A stretch of 64,000 nucleotides of DNA from NCBI RefSeq assembly GCF_002078875.1, contig NC_034438.1, forward strand, positions 20,367,700 to 20,431,699, in the 5' to 3' direction. The stretch is from Numida meleagris (taxonomy: Eukaryota > Chordata > Aves > Galliformes > Numididae). Shown one piece after another: positions 46,401 through 58,774 of the stretch. Numbering within the stretch: the stretch's first letter is position 1; every line of letters begins with the position of its first letter. Position numbers and translations under genes: made by a program. Below the pieces are notes generated by a model. It saw nothing but the letters and a program-made list of their open reading frames with translations. It did not search any database and had not been told where the DNA came from.

Positions 46401-49400
46401 CTCAAAAGGAAGAAGGCTTTAAACTGTTCTTTTGGAACACATAAAGCCCAGAATTGACCACTTTTTGAACAGAGGCAAATCTTAGTTATATATAGAAGCA
46501 ACTAATTTAAGTCAGTCCTCCTGCTGCCTTTCTACACTGTGGATGCAGATGGACAGCTGCTGTGCCTTATTAACAGAAATGCAGGGCCTTCCCTTCCACC
46601 ATGCTTGGAGGACCCACTAGCTGTCACAACATCTCTTGAGTGACATCTCAGTTTATGGGAAGTGAGATTGTTTTGTTGAACCAACACCTTAGACTTCTTC
46701 CATGCAGTGCGGTGTTTCAAATCAGCAGCTCTAGACATGAGACTCATTTCACCCAATCTAATTGTATTACTAGACAGTAGAAAAACCACTTTCAATGTGG
46801 GTTAACAGGGTGGGTAATCTATCTGTTTGTCATCAAGTAAGCAAAAATGGAATCTGTAAATCTTACAGCAGATGGTAGATTTATGCTACAGTCTGTGTTC
46901 TTTACATGGGATTTATTACCATATGTGCTGTTTCTATTTTACCATCCTTCTGTTTTGATTACTGATACAACTCTATTTGAATGCAAGGAGGATTAGGGCT
47001 CAGTGTAATGAAACCAAGTCAGGTTCCAAAAGAGCAATAAGCAGAACGCTCATCCTTAATGTAAAGATGATACCAGATATGGTAGAAATTATCAAATTGC
47101 TTGCTAACTACTTTTTGATATTCAACACTGTCATTTGTACACTGTTAATAAGGAGTTAAGGGCTTCCATATGCTTTTAATTAGCATTAATTAGCAATATC
47201 ATTAGCATTTGGCTCAACAGTCAAATCCATGAGGCAGATGGCAACTTCCAAAAGCTTCCTTGGGTAGACTGCTAGACAGGTGTCTACAGTATGTCCCCTC
47301 ATTCTAAGACATGGTACCATTATTTCTAGTCCTCTCCATCTTCTCATTCTCTTATGTCTCTCTCTTATTACATTTAAGGTAGGTGACTTAACAGATGGGA
47401 GAAGAGTAGCCAAAGTGTAAAAACATCCCAACAAAGATGAAGTCAAATAAATGAGCCCTTAATTCCCTGAAGAAGCAAATGAATTAGGTTGCAGGATAAG
47501 AAAAAGAGAATTTGTACCTCTTAATAGTCAGAAATATTTTTCCAATAAAAGCAGGCCAGAAAAGATCTGATTCCAGCATCAATTCCAGATGTTTTACAGG
47601 AAACTCTTTTTGACACACTATGGCTCAGTGTTCTCCTACGTATCTTGATAATGAGGAAAAGGATTGCCAGCATCTAGCCTTGAATACAATTATGGTTGTG
47701 ATACTAACTATGTCGAGCTATAAAGTGCAACAGACTGACCTACAAAAATCTTCTTTCTTGTATTTTATTTGTTTTAGTTTCACAGATGGAAATGAGAATG
47801 GGAATCTGCCTTTTAAAAGTTCTGTGGTGTTGTTGTTGCTGTTTTTCCCACACCAATATTCCAGAATGTGACAGATCAATTCACGTTATTGATGTCTCAT
47901 TGAATTTTTCATTTCTATTCAGGGAAAATTCTGTGACTTCTGGACAGCCTCAGACAACAAATAATCAAAGAGTTAGTTCTGTTTGTTTAGTGCAGTATGA
48001 AAATTAAAGCTATGGCAGGTATGCTGGAGAGGGCAAATTTGTATATGCTCTATGCATGAAAACTGGCACAGCCTGTAACAGTTAGTTAATTAATCCTCGC
48101 TTAGAGTATCTATTAGTGACAGACGTTCCTATTTAAAACAGACATATGAGATACCAAGAAATGACAAAGGAAATGTTGTTCTTCAAATTTCCATTTTTCT
48201 TAAGTACAACACTGGAAGGTGCTTGACACACCATAATCAAAAATATAAGGCCTCACCTAAAGTTCACTTAGCTCCTACCTATGAAATTATAAACAAATAC
48301 GACTTTTAAACAAATTACAATAGCAGGAAGGGAAATCACATGCCACAGTAGATACATACAGGCATACATATCTCCATCACTCAGCACCATTCAGCATCAG
48401 TACTAGAAATCATCATGCTAATTTTAAAGAAGCTAATTTGGGAACCAGTAATAGGAAGACCACCCTGCCATTTCTGTCAGTGTGTTCCAGTGTCTTATGA
48501 AAACTGCCAGAAGCATCCACTACATGGTAAGATCCTGATTCACAGAAAAATAAGAGAGTAAGTAAAAAACTATGTGCCGGTCAGTTTGACTGTCCTTTTG
48601 AAAAAAGAAGAAGCTGAATTTATTCTTTTGAGTCAAATGGCATTAGCTGTCTCTTCTACCCTACGTTATTTTCCTTTGAAAAAATATCTCCAGAATACAA
48701 ATAATACCAGATGAAGTCAGTGTTTTAGAGGTTATGTCTGGGGACAGTCTAATATTGAGAGAACTATAAGAATTAGTACATACAATTAAAGTGTCATTGA
48801 TAAATCACTAATTAAAAAAAAAAGAGAGAGATTCCTTTGAACAGTTACCTAAAAGTTACTTAGCCAAGGGGCAGCCGATGTAGAAAATGCTTTCTATTGC
48901 TCAAAAGTCAGGGGAAATTCCTATCATGGATGAAAACACTGCTCTGGATGAGAAAGAAAAAAAGAAATTCAGCAACATGTCTGCATAAAGTCTCCGTCTT
49001 GGTCTTATTCTCACAAATACTTAAGGCCATTAATATCATGGTATTGGGATATTGCATGCAGTCTGATTATATCTCTTTTTAAAGAAGGTCATCCTTCCGA
49101 TACACTGCTTGCTCTCTTTTGAATCCTGTCAGTCAAACATAAATCACTACCCCTCCATATCTCAGATATCTCCTCAAAACAGAAGAAACAGTTTCAAGAT
49201 AAATCCTAAAAATGACACTTGCTGACAAGGAAAAAAAACATATATTTAATATCATACTATGTCTTTCAAACCCTGTATCTATATAAACGATTCACAATAA
49301 CTGAATTCCCTAACCCTGTATGAAAATAATCAGAGCAGCTAGAGCCAAAAATATTGAGTAGGTCTCCCACTGATCATCTCCCTTCTGATATTCATTCCTC

Positions 49401-52400
49401 TTGTGGATATCACATGTTGACCAGACATAATATTTTGACATAATGTAGAAATCTTTATGTTAACCTTAGTGTTCTCTTCAGTGTCAGTGCATGCACTCTT
49501 TGCCATTTCTTAATACTTCAGTGTTGTTTTCTACTGCCAACAACTTAAATCTTCATCTTTTGAAATATTCCTTTTCTTTTAAGAGCAGAATTGCATATTT
49601 TCCAATCAAGAAAAAAAAAAAAGATGAAAATGACTGACATTATCAAATTGCTAATTCAGAGTCTGACTTTCTGTCTGCAAAAGACCATTCAGATAAGTTG
49701 CAGGTATCCACTACCTTTGACAATAACTATTGATTCTATGCTTCTACTTTATTAGAAGACAATATCTATAGGATTTTGTTCATTACTGGTTTCCTACTTG
49801 AGAAGGAATTTTTAGGAGAAGCATTCCTTTCTAGTATAGTACCTAGCACAATAGCCCCCCCCTTCCTCAGCTACAATGACTGAAAAATTACCATAAGATT
49901 TTGCAATTAATTCTGTTGATGGAGGCACTGGTTTAGTTTCCTGTTAGACTTTGAAGTAGCTCCTAAACAAAGCTATGCTGAGGTCTACTGTGATATGTGC
50001 TGTGCAAATATATTGTAAGTAATCAAGTAAAGCTGATCATTTTCAGGTGGTTCCTGCCTTTCTTCCATCTTCTTTGTGCTGCATAGCAGAAGTATTTCCA
50101 TGTATTTAATGAGTAGTTCATGTGCATAGTTTATAATATGGCTTCAATATATTGAGAAAATGCTATCGTAATACAGCAAGCCCTTCCCTGCAATGAAAAG
50201 TATTCTCTCAGTATCCATCCCAACAGCAGGAAAGGTAAATATTATATTGATGTTTGGCATGACCTACAGATCAGCAACAGTAAACCTCCCTGCTTCAACC
50301 AAGCTTTAAGCTTATTCTTTCTACGTATTACAGATACGTATTTCTACATATTACAGATTAGATTAGCTGCCCAGAACTCCTTTGGGTGTCTTTTAAATTG
50401 TGGTTTCGTTTGTCCTGTCCAATAAACTTCACTACAGCATGCTTTTTGAAAATTACACTATTCTATAATTTCACTTTATCTTGTGCTTTGATCTAAGATG
50501 GCATTCTAAAACACTGCCAATTCATTAGTTAAAATATTATTTGAAACATTAACAAGGCCCATTGAATAGTACTGTTTCTAATACAGACTTTGTTGAAATC
50601 TGTCACTTATCTTTTCGCAATTAGTTTGTGCTTACAGTAACTAACCTTGTAAATTTTGTTTCTAAGCTGGAAATAAGACTGATCCTAACAGTCCTATTTT
50701 TAATAGAACTGAAAATTTCAGTAAATTATGGAAGGAAGGAAATACACCATACATAATTGCAAGCTCGCTTTTGTCAGTTTAGTTCCTGGGCTGTTATTCA
50801 GGTCAGTTCACCTTGCCTGTATCCCATCACACCCGTTTCTGTTCTCAGTAAAAACTGAGACAAACAAATAGTTAAGTATTTCAGCACAGTCCTCACGCTC
50901 CTCAGAACTCAAGAAGTCAATGCTTGCAAAATGTTTGTGGCTCATGGGTAAATCTAGAGATTTTTACCTTGTTAATTGCTTGGAACATACTGATCAAAAT
51001 TAGATTCATAATGTCCCAGTCATTAGCGGTGAATTAATTGCTCATTACATAGGTTGACTTTTATGAGTTGTTTGTTTTAATCATTTATTTACATACTCTC
51101 CACAGGTGGTGATGAAATTCATGTTTTAAGCAGTAACCATTTCAGCAAGACGTATCATTTCAGTTTACACCCTAATGAACAGATATGAAGAATTACTTGT
51201 TCAAGCAACAAAGTCAGTTTTCCTATTGAAGACTTAACCTCACTTCATCAGTATTTGCTTTGTAGCAGTTGTAAAGATAAATGCCACTACTATTAATTAA
51301 AATACTTCCCTCAGCAACATCTCACACTTCTAATCATCTAACCATTATTTTTGCACTTTTATCTCCTAAATTTCTTAAGTTTTTAGCTAGTTAACTAATA
51401 ACTGCAACCATTTCAAGGCACTGCTTCCTGTTTAGATAGCTGGCAAATTCTGCACTAACTGCTCCATCTCCTTTTGCTCCACTTTTTGTCACAAGCCTCA
51501 TCCCTGCGCCTCTGCTGGTATTCTGATGCTTGTTCTTCGGGGCTGGAGTAAGGGCATCCGTAATAGAGGGGCATTGACTGTGGAAATCACTCCATCTACT
51601 GGATATTTGAGCGTCCTGCTTTTGCAGTTCACAATCAACTGAAGCACTTACCACACCAATCTAATCTACGGTTTTATCTTTCCCTATCTGTTTGGTGGCT
51701 AGAAGCACTGTCAGTCTTATATATACTTTCACAGAAAGCAAATAGATACTTTCCACATGTTTCTGTTGAATTCAGAAAAATAAGAGAGGCATTTAATGAA
51801 AAAATGAGATGTTTTATTAAAAGAAAAAAGAAGAATACCAGTTCCAGGTTTAGAAAAATACTAAATGTAAATAAGACAAGGGAAAATAAAAATCATAGCA
51901 CAAGAAAATTAGTACCTTAACAGGTACTAATTTGAAACATTTTGTAAAAAGAAATTTTAGAAAACTGTTACTGCAGAAAAAAAATTTCACAGGCAAAGCA
52001 GGTACCAAGAAGTGTACAAGCTGTGCAGTTAGGAGAAACAGAGAAAATAAAAATAAAAACAAAGGCAGATATGTAGACCTGGATTCTGTAACTACCCCAA
52101 GTACGCACTTTCTGAAAGATGCAGTGACAAAAGGACCTGTCCCCTGCAGAACTGTAGAACCATCAGTTGAAATCCAAGCAGTAGTGCTCCTGATCATCTA
52201 CAGTTTGATCTCTCAAGGATAGCTGAACATACAAATCTTCCTGACATTTTTACTTTATTTTAAAAATGTCATGTCAAAATCTGCCGAAGCATGAATCTGA
52301 TTTCTCAGGTTGTAAGACATGAGAACATGGTTATGGGCATGAGTCTGCTAAAGATGTCTTGTTTCTTGTCTTGAAGGCAGAGATAGTATCTTTAACTCAT

Positions 52401-53935
52401 TTGGTCAGTGATATGACAGTTCAATGCCAATCCACATGTGGGTTGCACAGGTAGATGGCTCTGTCCCAGGATCATACAGAAGCAGGCATAGCAGTGACAG
52501 CTGATCAGAAGCAGAAAACTGAAGGGCAAGTGCATGCCCAGGAGGGAAAACTCCAACCCATAGATGTTCCCAGCTGTTTTCTCCCTGCAGGCCTACAACA
52601 AGTAGCCTACACAGGCTCTCCCTTCCAACCACAGGCAACACTCTGGGTGGGGAATATGCCTTTGTGACCCATCCCACTGCCTGGCTGTGGGAACACGTAG
52701 AGCGCATATTGCTTTCTGACATTAGTTAGATTCTTTTAGCCACATATTCAGTTGCTTTTATAGACACTTTTTTTCCAATATTTTTAATGAAACTCTATTT
52801 TCAGCATAATATGGAAAGACTTCCCTGCTTATATCCATTAATACAGAATCACACTGTTAAGAGTTGAGCTGAAAAGGAGAGTAAAATTTTACTATGTGCA
52901 TTTCTGTATCTTCATCAACTGGACAGAGATTCCTGTAGCAAACTAAATTTGCTTGTAAACTACTAACAGCTCTTACCACTTCAAGTGGAAGTGGGAGTGG
53001 ATCATCTAAATGGGTGATCATCTAAGTGGGAAAGTTGAGTAAATTAATGTCATAAGGACTGTAAAGATCATCTTGATAGTAAAGGTTACGTTGTAAAGAT
53101 TGAGTGTTTCACAGCTACCGTCCAAATTTGGATATCCATCCAAGGCTCCTAAAATCAACATGCGCTCTATAAATATTAAAATGTAAAGATCATAATTTTA
53201 TCTTTTTTCTTGATTTTACTTCTGCTTAAACTTTTGTATCTCTGCCTATAAAGCATCGTGCTTGGATCCTGTAAATCCCTGTACAAAGCACCGCTGACTT
53301 TGCTGAGTTTTAATGAGAACAGATTTGTCCTTTATCCAGGTGTAAATTGTAAAATCATGACTTATAAATGAATACTTACATACATTCTGCTCCTCATACT
53401 TTTATAATTTTACTATACATTTCTACCCACTTAGCTTTTCTCCATCTCATCAAAACTCCAAGCATCTTTCACCTTGATGACATCTTTACCATGAATGTAA
53501 ATCAGCACCATATCTTAATACCTTAATTCCATCCATCTTTCTTACGAAATTTCCTCTTCACATATACTGTATTTTCCATAAAACAGCGTGGATTCATTGT
53601 CTATCATCTAGAATATCTCTCTAATCCTTGCTCTTATTCAAATGAATAACAGCTATGAAATTTTATAGTTTGTGATTAGAATCACTGGATATTTATAAAC
53701 AAGTAATTTAACATTTTAATAAGTTCTTCGTTGAAATAACATCGTTCTTGTGTCCTTTGTTTTAAACCACATAGAGAAGAAAAACAAATGTTACTCAAAT
53801 GAAGCACTTATAAACCTGTATGAATATCTCTGTATCTTTTTGAAAGAGTGAACACACAAACTTAGTTGGACAGAGTAGCAACTACAACAAACAATGCATT
53901 TGGCATTAAACTGTCAATGATATGAGTATCACAGA
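43486..53935. other. Long unique intergenic stretch
   Basis: About 10.4 kb without a transposon or gene that I recognise. AT-rich throughout, with short A/T runs. Open frames are at most about 115 codons and overlap on both strands (for example 51850-52222). Regulatory elements for the flanking genes may lie here; none can be named from the sequence alone. Confidence 0.5.
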
Positions 53936-55615
53936 ATTAGAATCATAGTATGGTTTGGGTTGGAGGGCACGTTTAAGGTCATCTGGTTTGAACACCCCCA
54001 GCTATAGGCAGGGACACTTCACTCTAGACCAGGTTGCTCAAAGCCTCATCCAGCCTGACCTTGAACACCTCCAGGGAGGGGCATTCACAACCTCACTGGG
54101 CAACCTGTTCCAGTGTCTCATCACAATCACAGTAAAGAATTTCTTCCTAATATCTAGTCTAAATCTACCTTCTTCCAGTTTAAAACACATTTCCCCTCAT
54201 CCTGTCGCTACATGCCTTTAAAAAAGTCTCTCCCCAGCTTTTCTATAGGCCCCCTTCGGGTACTGGAAGGCCACTATAGGGTCTCCTCAGAGCCTTCTCT
54301 TCTCCAGGCTGAAGAGCCCCAGCACTCCCAGCCTGTCCTCACAGGGGAGTTGCTCCAGCCCTCTGATCATCTTTGTGGCCCTCCTCTGGACCCACTCCAA
54401 AATTCCATATCACTCTTGTGTTGGGGGCCCCAGAACTGGACACAGTACTGCAGGTGGGGTCTCATGAGAGCAGAGTAGAGGGGCAGAATCACCTCCCTCA
54501 GCCTGCTGGTCACGCTTCTCTTGATGCAACCCAGGATACGCTTGGCCTTCTGGGCGCACATTGCTGGCTCCTGTTGAGTCTTTCATCAACCAGCACACCC
54601 AAATCCTTCTCCTCAGGGCTGCTCTCAAGCCATTCTCCACCCAACCTGTATTTGTGCTTGGGATTGCCTCAACCCAGGTGTGGGACCTTGCACCTGGCCT
54701 TGTTGAAATTCATGAGGTTGGTATGGGCCCACGTCTCAAGCTTCTCCAGGTCCCTCTGGATGATCCAAACAGACATCCCAGAAACAGATAGCTGCCAATG
54801 TAGAATACACGTCCCAGCATGTCAGCAGAACCACTCAGCTTGGTGTCGTCTGCAAACTTGTTCAGGGTGCACTTAATCCCACTGTCCATGTCACCTATAA
54901 GGATGTTAAATAACACCAGTCCCAACACAGATCCCTGTGGAATGCCACTTGTCGCTGGTCTGCACTTGGACATTGAGCCGTTGACTGCTACTCTCTGAGT
55001 GCAACCATCCAGCCAATTACTTATCTAGTGAGTGGTCCATCCATCAAATCCATTTTTCTCCCATTTGGCAACCAGGATGTCACGTGGGACAGTGTCAAAC
55101 ACTTTTCACGGTTCCAGGTGGATGATGTCAGTTGCTCCTTCTTTATCCACTGACATTTTAACTCCATCATAAAAGGCCACCCAGTTTGTCAGGCATGACT
55201 TGCCCTTGGTGAAACCATGTTGGTTACCACCAATCACCTCATCTTTATTTTCCACGTGCCTTAGCAGGGCTTTCAGGAGGATCTGCCCCTTGACCTTGCC
55301 AGGCACAGAGGTGAGACTGACTGCCCCGTAGTTCCCTGGATCTTCTTTTCTTCCCTTCTTGAAAATGGTGGTTATGTTGCTCCTTTTCCAATCAGTGGGA
55401 ACTTCACGAGACTGTCATAACCTTTCAAATATGATGGATAGCAGCTTGGCAGCTTCATCAGCCCATTCCCGCAAAACCTGTGGATGGATCTCATCGGGTC
55501 TCATGGACCTGTGCACCTCTTTAGATGGTCTCAGACCTGATCTTCAATTACAGCAGGGAGATCTACCTTCTCCAAGTTCTTATCACTGCTTTCTGCCATT
55601 CAAGGCCTTGCAAAG
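53936..55615 (-). repeat. CR1 LINE, long copy B (inverted partner of copy A)
   Basis: The minus-strand element's 3' tail is at the left (TAGAATCATAGTATGGTTTGG). It covers the same reverse-transcriptase and 3'-UTR part as copy A, with the same FADDTKLSG box (54710-54973 frame) and the same stop codons. Positions 54015-55470 match copy A with a single mismatch at 55328. At the tail the copies differ at 54014, by one inserted base near 54001, and in the last 20-25 bases. On the other side they differ at 55471 and at the equivalent of 26427, with a 7-base gap and further changes. Confidence 0.95.
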
Positions 55616-58056
55616 TAAAATACTTCAGCAGATAAGAACAATTATTTGAGGGCATCTCAGGTACATTTTGATGGACTGATACAACTCAGTTCAGTTGCAG
55701 GTGACCAAGGTCCTAGTGACATTTGAGATGCTCTCAGGTATTCAACCCAACCTGCAACCATTGGTCCAGAGGCCATGAGAGATATGCCACTATCACAAAG
55801 ATGTGAGCATTTTAAGAAGCAATGAAGACATGTGGGTGGGTATCTAAATCAAGCTTTGAGTCAAAATCAAAAAAAGATTTAGAAAACCAGCCAAACAGAT
55901 CTTAAAGTGCCTGAAGTTTATAGATGTCCACATTACGGACCACATAATTTTCTAAATGTTAAAGCCTAATGTCTTCCTCAAGAAAATGTAGGCCCACAGC
56001 ACTGCCCACAAGTTGGCTGCTCTTTGAGTCTGTGATAGGAGTGTCACTAAACCATGGCAAAGGCCTTGGAAGTGACAGCTTAGCTAGCTCATAGCATCAG
56101 TGCTTCTGCCTGAAGAGAACTGAGCATGATAATTATGTGGGTGTGCATTCTTACTCACTAGCTCTGACTGCATTCACTTCAGTACTAGAACAGAGAAATG
56201 CCCTTTGGGAATCTCATTCTTTACTCATTCTGTGAGGTGTGAAGCTGCCCTGAATCACGCTGCTAAAGCAAGGTATTTTGTTTCAGACAATTGGTACTTA
56301 ATTATGGCATCAGAAATACTGATTTAGCAGGTATCTTTGTTGGAATAAACCAAAGTTTACATTTAAGGGCTACAGAATGGATTCTACAGCAAAACCAGCA
56401 CAGTAACACTGAATTAAATAAAGCCTATCTAACTGAAGTGACAACGTTATTTAGTGTAGTATCTCATTATACTACATATCTTTGATGATTATATTACAAG
56501 ATGAAAATTTTGGATCTTTCTGAAATCTGGCATCAGAATTTACAGGCATCGTATTTCAGTAATGGTGAAAATATTATGAATAATCAGGCATGAGTGTAGG
56601 AGGTTCTTTTGACTACAACAAAAAGAATATTTGAATACAGTATCCTGTTAGAAAGATGAAGCTTCAAAGTCCTACCTTTTACTACATCTTTAAATTGCAT
56701 ATCCCAAGTACAATATGGAATGCATCAGACCACAATTCTGGATTCGGAAACAGGGAAATATAAAACAATCAACACAATTTTACAAAAAGGAAAGCTATAA
56801 ATAACCTTAAAATGATTTATGACCATTGAAATTGATGACTGAGTGAGGTTAAAACATGCAAGATTTTCATAATTGAACATGTTAATTACGTAACAACTGG
56901 GACATGTATGCAAACAAGATAACTCTGAAGTAATTTATAGATGATCTGTTTTCAAGGAGAATGAGATAATCTAACCTGGGGTGGCTTCTAAAAAGGAAAA
57001 CAGATAACATTGGTCTCTTCAGCAGTCAGACAATTTACTTTCTCTCTATTTAGTAGTTGTAAGATTAAATATATCAGTCTCACACAAATTAATATAAAAG
57101 AAAAAAACGCTTAAAAGCTGAACTGCTTTGGTGACCCTGTACACTAAAATTAATTTTCAGTTTAACAGAATAATTCATTTTTTTGTACCTCAGCCTGAAA
57201 ACAAGCTTGTTACACATACAATTTAGCACTGATAAGTGAAAGAAACTTTCGCTTTTTCCTACTGATTCCTACCGAAAAAGAAAAATTGACATTTCTAGGA
57301 AAGAAGTGAATTTCAGGCTGCTCTGACAAACTATATTACACTGCAATAAATAATAAAACAATAGATTTGGAACTATTTAGTTTAGACAATGGTAATATAG
57401 CATATGGCCCTGGGATCTCATGAAAGCTCAAACTTCATCAAATCAAAGTTTTGTGCAGAGATAATCAGCATTCTGGAACAAGCTCAGCATTGGAAAACTA
57501 AACAAAAAAAACCAAGCACACAACAAAACAAGAAAAACATCTTTTATATCCTTTCTGAAAGATACAAAATATATATATTCACTTCTTAAGAATTTTTTTC
57601 TTCATATATATATTCAAGAACTGATGAGGCATTGCTTCTTACAGGACAGGAAAATCAGGGCTATGTACACAGAGGCATACTCAATCACAAGGAACAAATG
57701 ACCAGAGATAATCCTTTCCTAGAAACTGCAAGATTTTCAAAAAAACTGCTTTAAGTGGAATAACAGACAACTTGAAAGAAGCTTCCAGATCTTTAAGTCC
57801 CACCACCACTTGCTGTAAATTTGATATCATTCAGCTGTAATCCATATTCATGTTAGTTTGTGTTTTTCTCTAATACTTTCCTTTGGAAGAAATTTCATTA
57901 ATTTCCTTGTTGGAACAGTTACAGCCTTTTAATTTCCACCCTAAATTTTTTAATGGCCAATTTATATCTTCTTTTTTACACACATCTCCTAGGCTCCACA
58001 ATCCAGGTCACAATTTGCTTTTTCAAGGCTACAACACACTACCAAGGCATAGACGT
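55616..58056. other. Unique intergenic DNA
   Basis: About 2.4 kb; no gene or transposon recognised. Confidence 0.5.
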
Positions 58057-58308
58057 CATAGAATCATAGAATTGGTCAGGCTGGAAAAGACCTTCAAGAT
58101 CATCAAGTCCAACCGCAACCTAACCATACTACACTAGCAACCCACTGCTAAATCATGTCCCTGAGCACCACATCCAAACGGTTTTTAAACACTTTCAGGG
58201 TTGGTGACTCAACCACCTCGCTGGGGAGCCTGTTCCAGTGCTTAACAACCTTTTCTGTAAAGAAGTTTTTCCTGATATCCAACTTAAACCTCCCCTGGTG
58301 CAGCAATT
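58057..58308 (-). repeat. CR1 LINE, 3' fragment
   Basis: Starts TCATAGAATCATAGAATTGG at the left, then CCTTCAAGATCATCAAGTCC, GACTCAACCACCTCGCTGGG and CCTGTTCCAGTGCTTAACAACC, and stops after CTCCCCTGGTGCAGC. A typical 5'-truncated CR1 3' UTR of the subfamily with GACTCAACCACC. Confidence 0.92.
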
Positions 58309-58372
58309 CTCCTTCTTAATGCTTCCATTGGATAAGTCCCCTCCACTTATAGCAGAAACTTTTGTTGCCATT

Positions 58373-58769
58373 TGTTTCAGGCCACCTTCGGATCTGAGAG
58401 ACAGGATGTCTCAGGAGTAGAGGCAAGAAAACTATGGACTCAGAGCAGCACAGAGGTTTACAAGTTTTATTCAACATACACACATTCTCACACACATAGG
58501 CATCCATTTTAGATAGTCCCAGTAAGTGGCAAGCAGAAACTTATTCTCTCCAGGGTCTGCAGGGATTTTTCCATTTGCATGCTGTACCTGCGTGGTCAAC
58601 ATGTGATACGGAGCCCAAGTGGAACACCTGCTTGCAAAACAAGTCCTTGCAAAAACAAGATAAACTTCCAAGGTCAATTCTCTCTACAACGCTTCCCTTA
58701 AAACTGTCAGTATACTTTGTTCCATCCCGGGATCATTCCTCAGTCAGGGGCCTTTAAGTCCCCAACACA
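58373..58769 (-). mobile_element. Solo LTR, 397 bp, second family
   Basis: Bounded by TGTTTC and AACACA (TG...CA) and by a perfect 5-bp duplication CCATT at 58368-58372 and 58770-58774. On the minus strand it starts TGTGTTGGGGAC and carries AATAAA (plus TTTATT at 58466-58471) about 95 bases before its end, as expected for the R/U5 part of an LTR. It shows no obvious similarity to the 531-bp LTR. No internal retroviral sequence adjoins it, so it is a solo LTR. The boundary call rests on the TSD plus the TG/CA ends. Confidence 0.8.
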
Positions 58770-58774
58770 CCATT

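Noticed and set aside
26322..55615. Possible assembly duplication of one CR1 locus
   Set aside because: The flanking DNA and the outer parts of the two CR1 copies differ, and the copies are inverted, so they are two real loci. Collapse or mis-correction of reads within the identical core remains possible.
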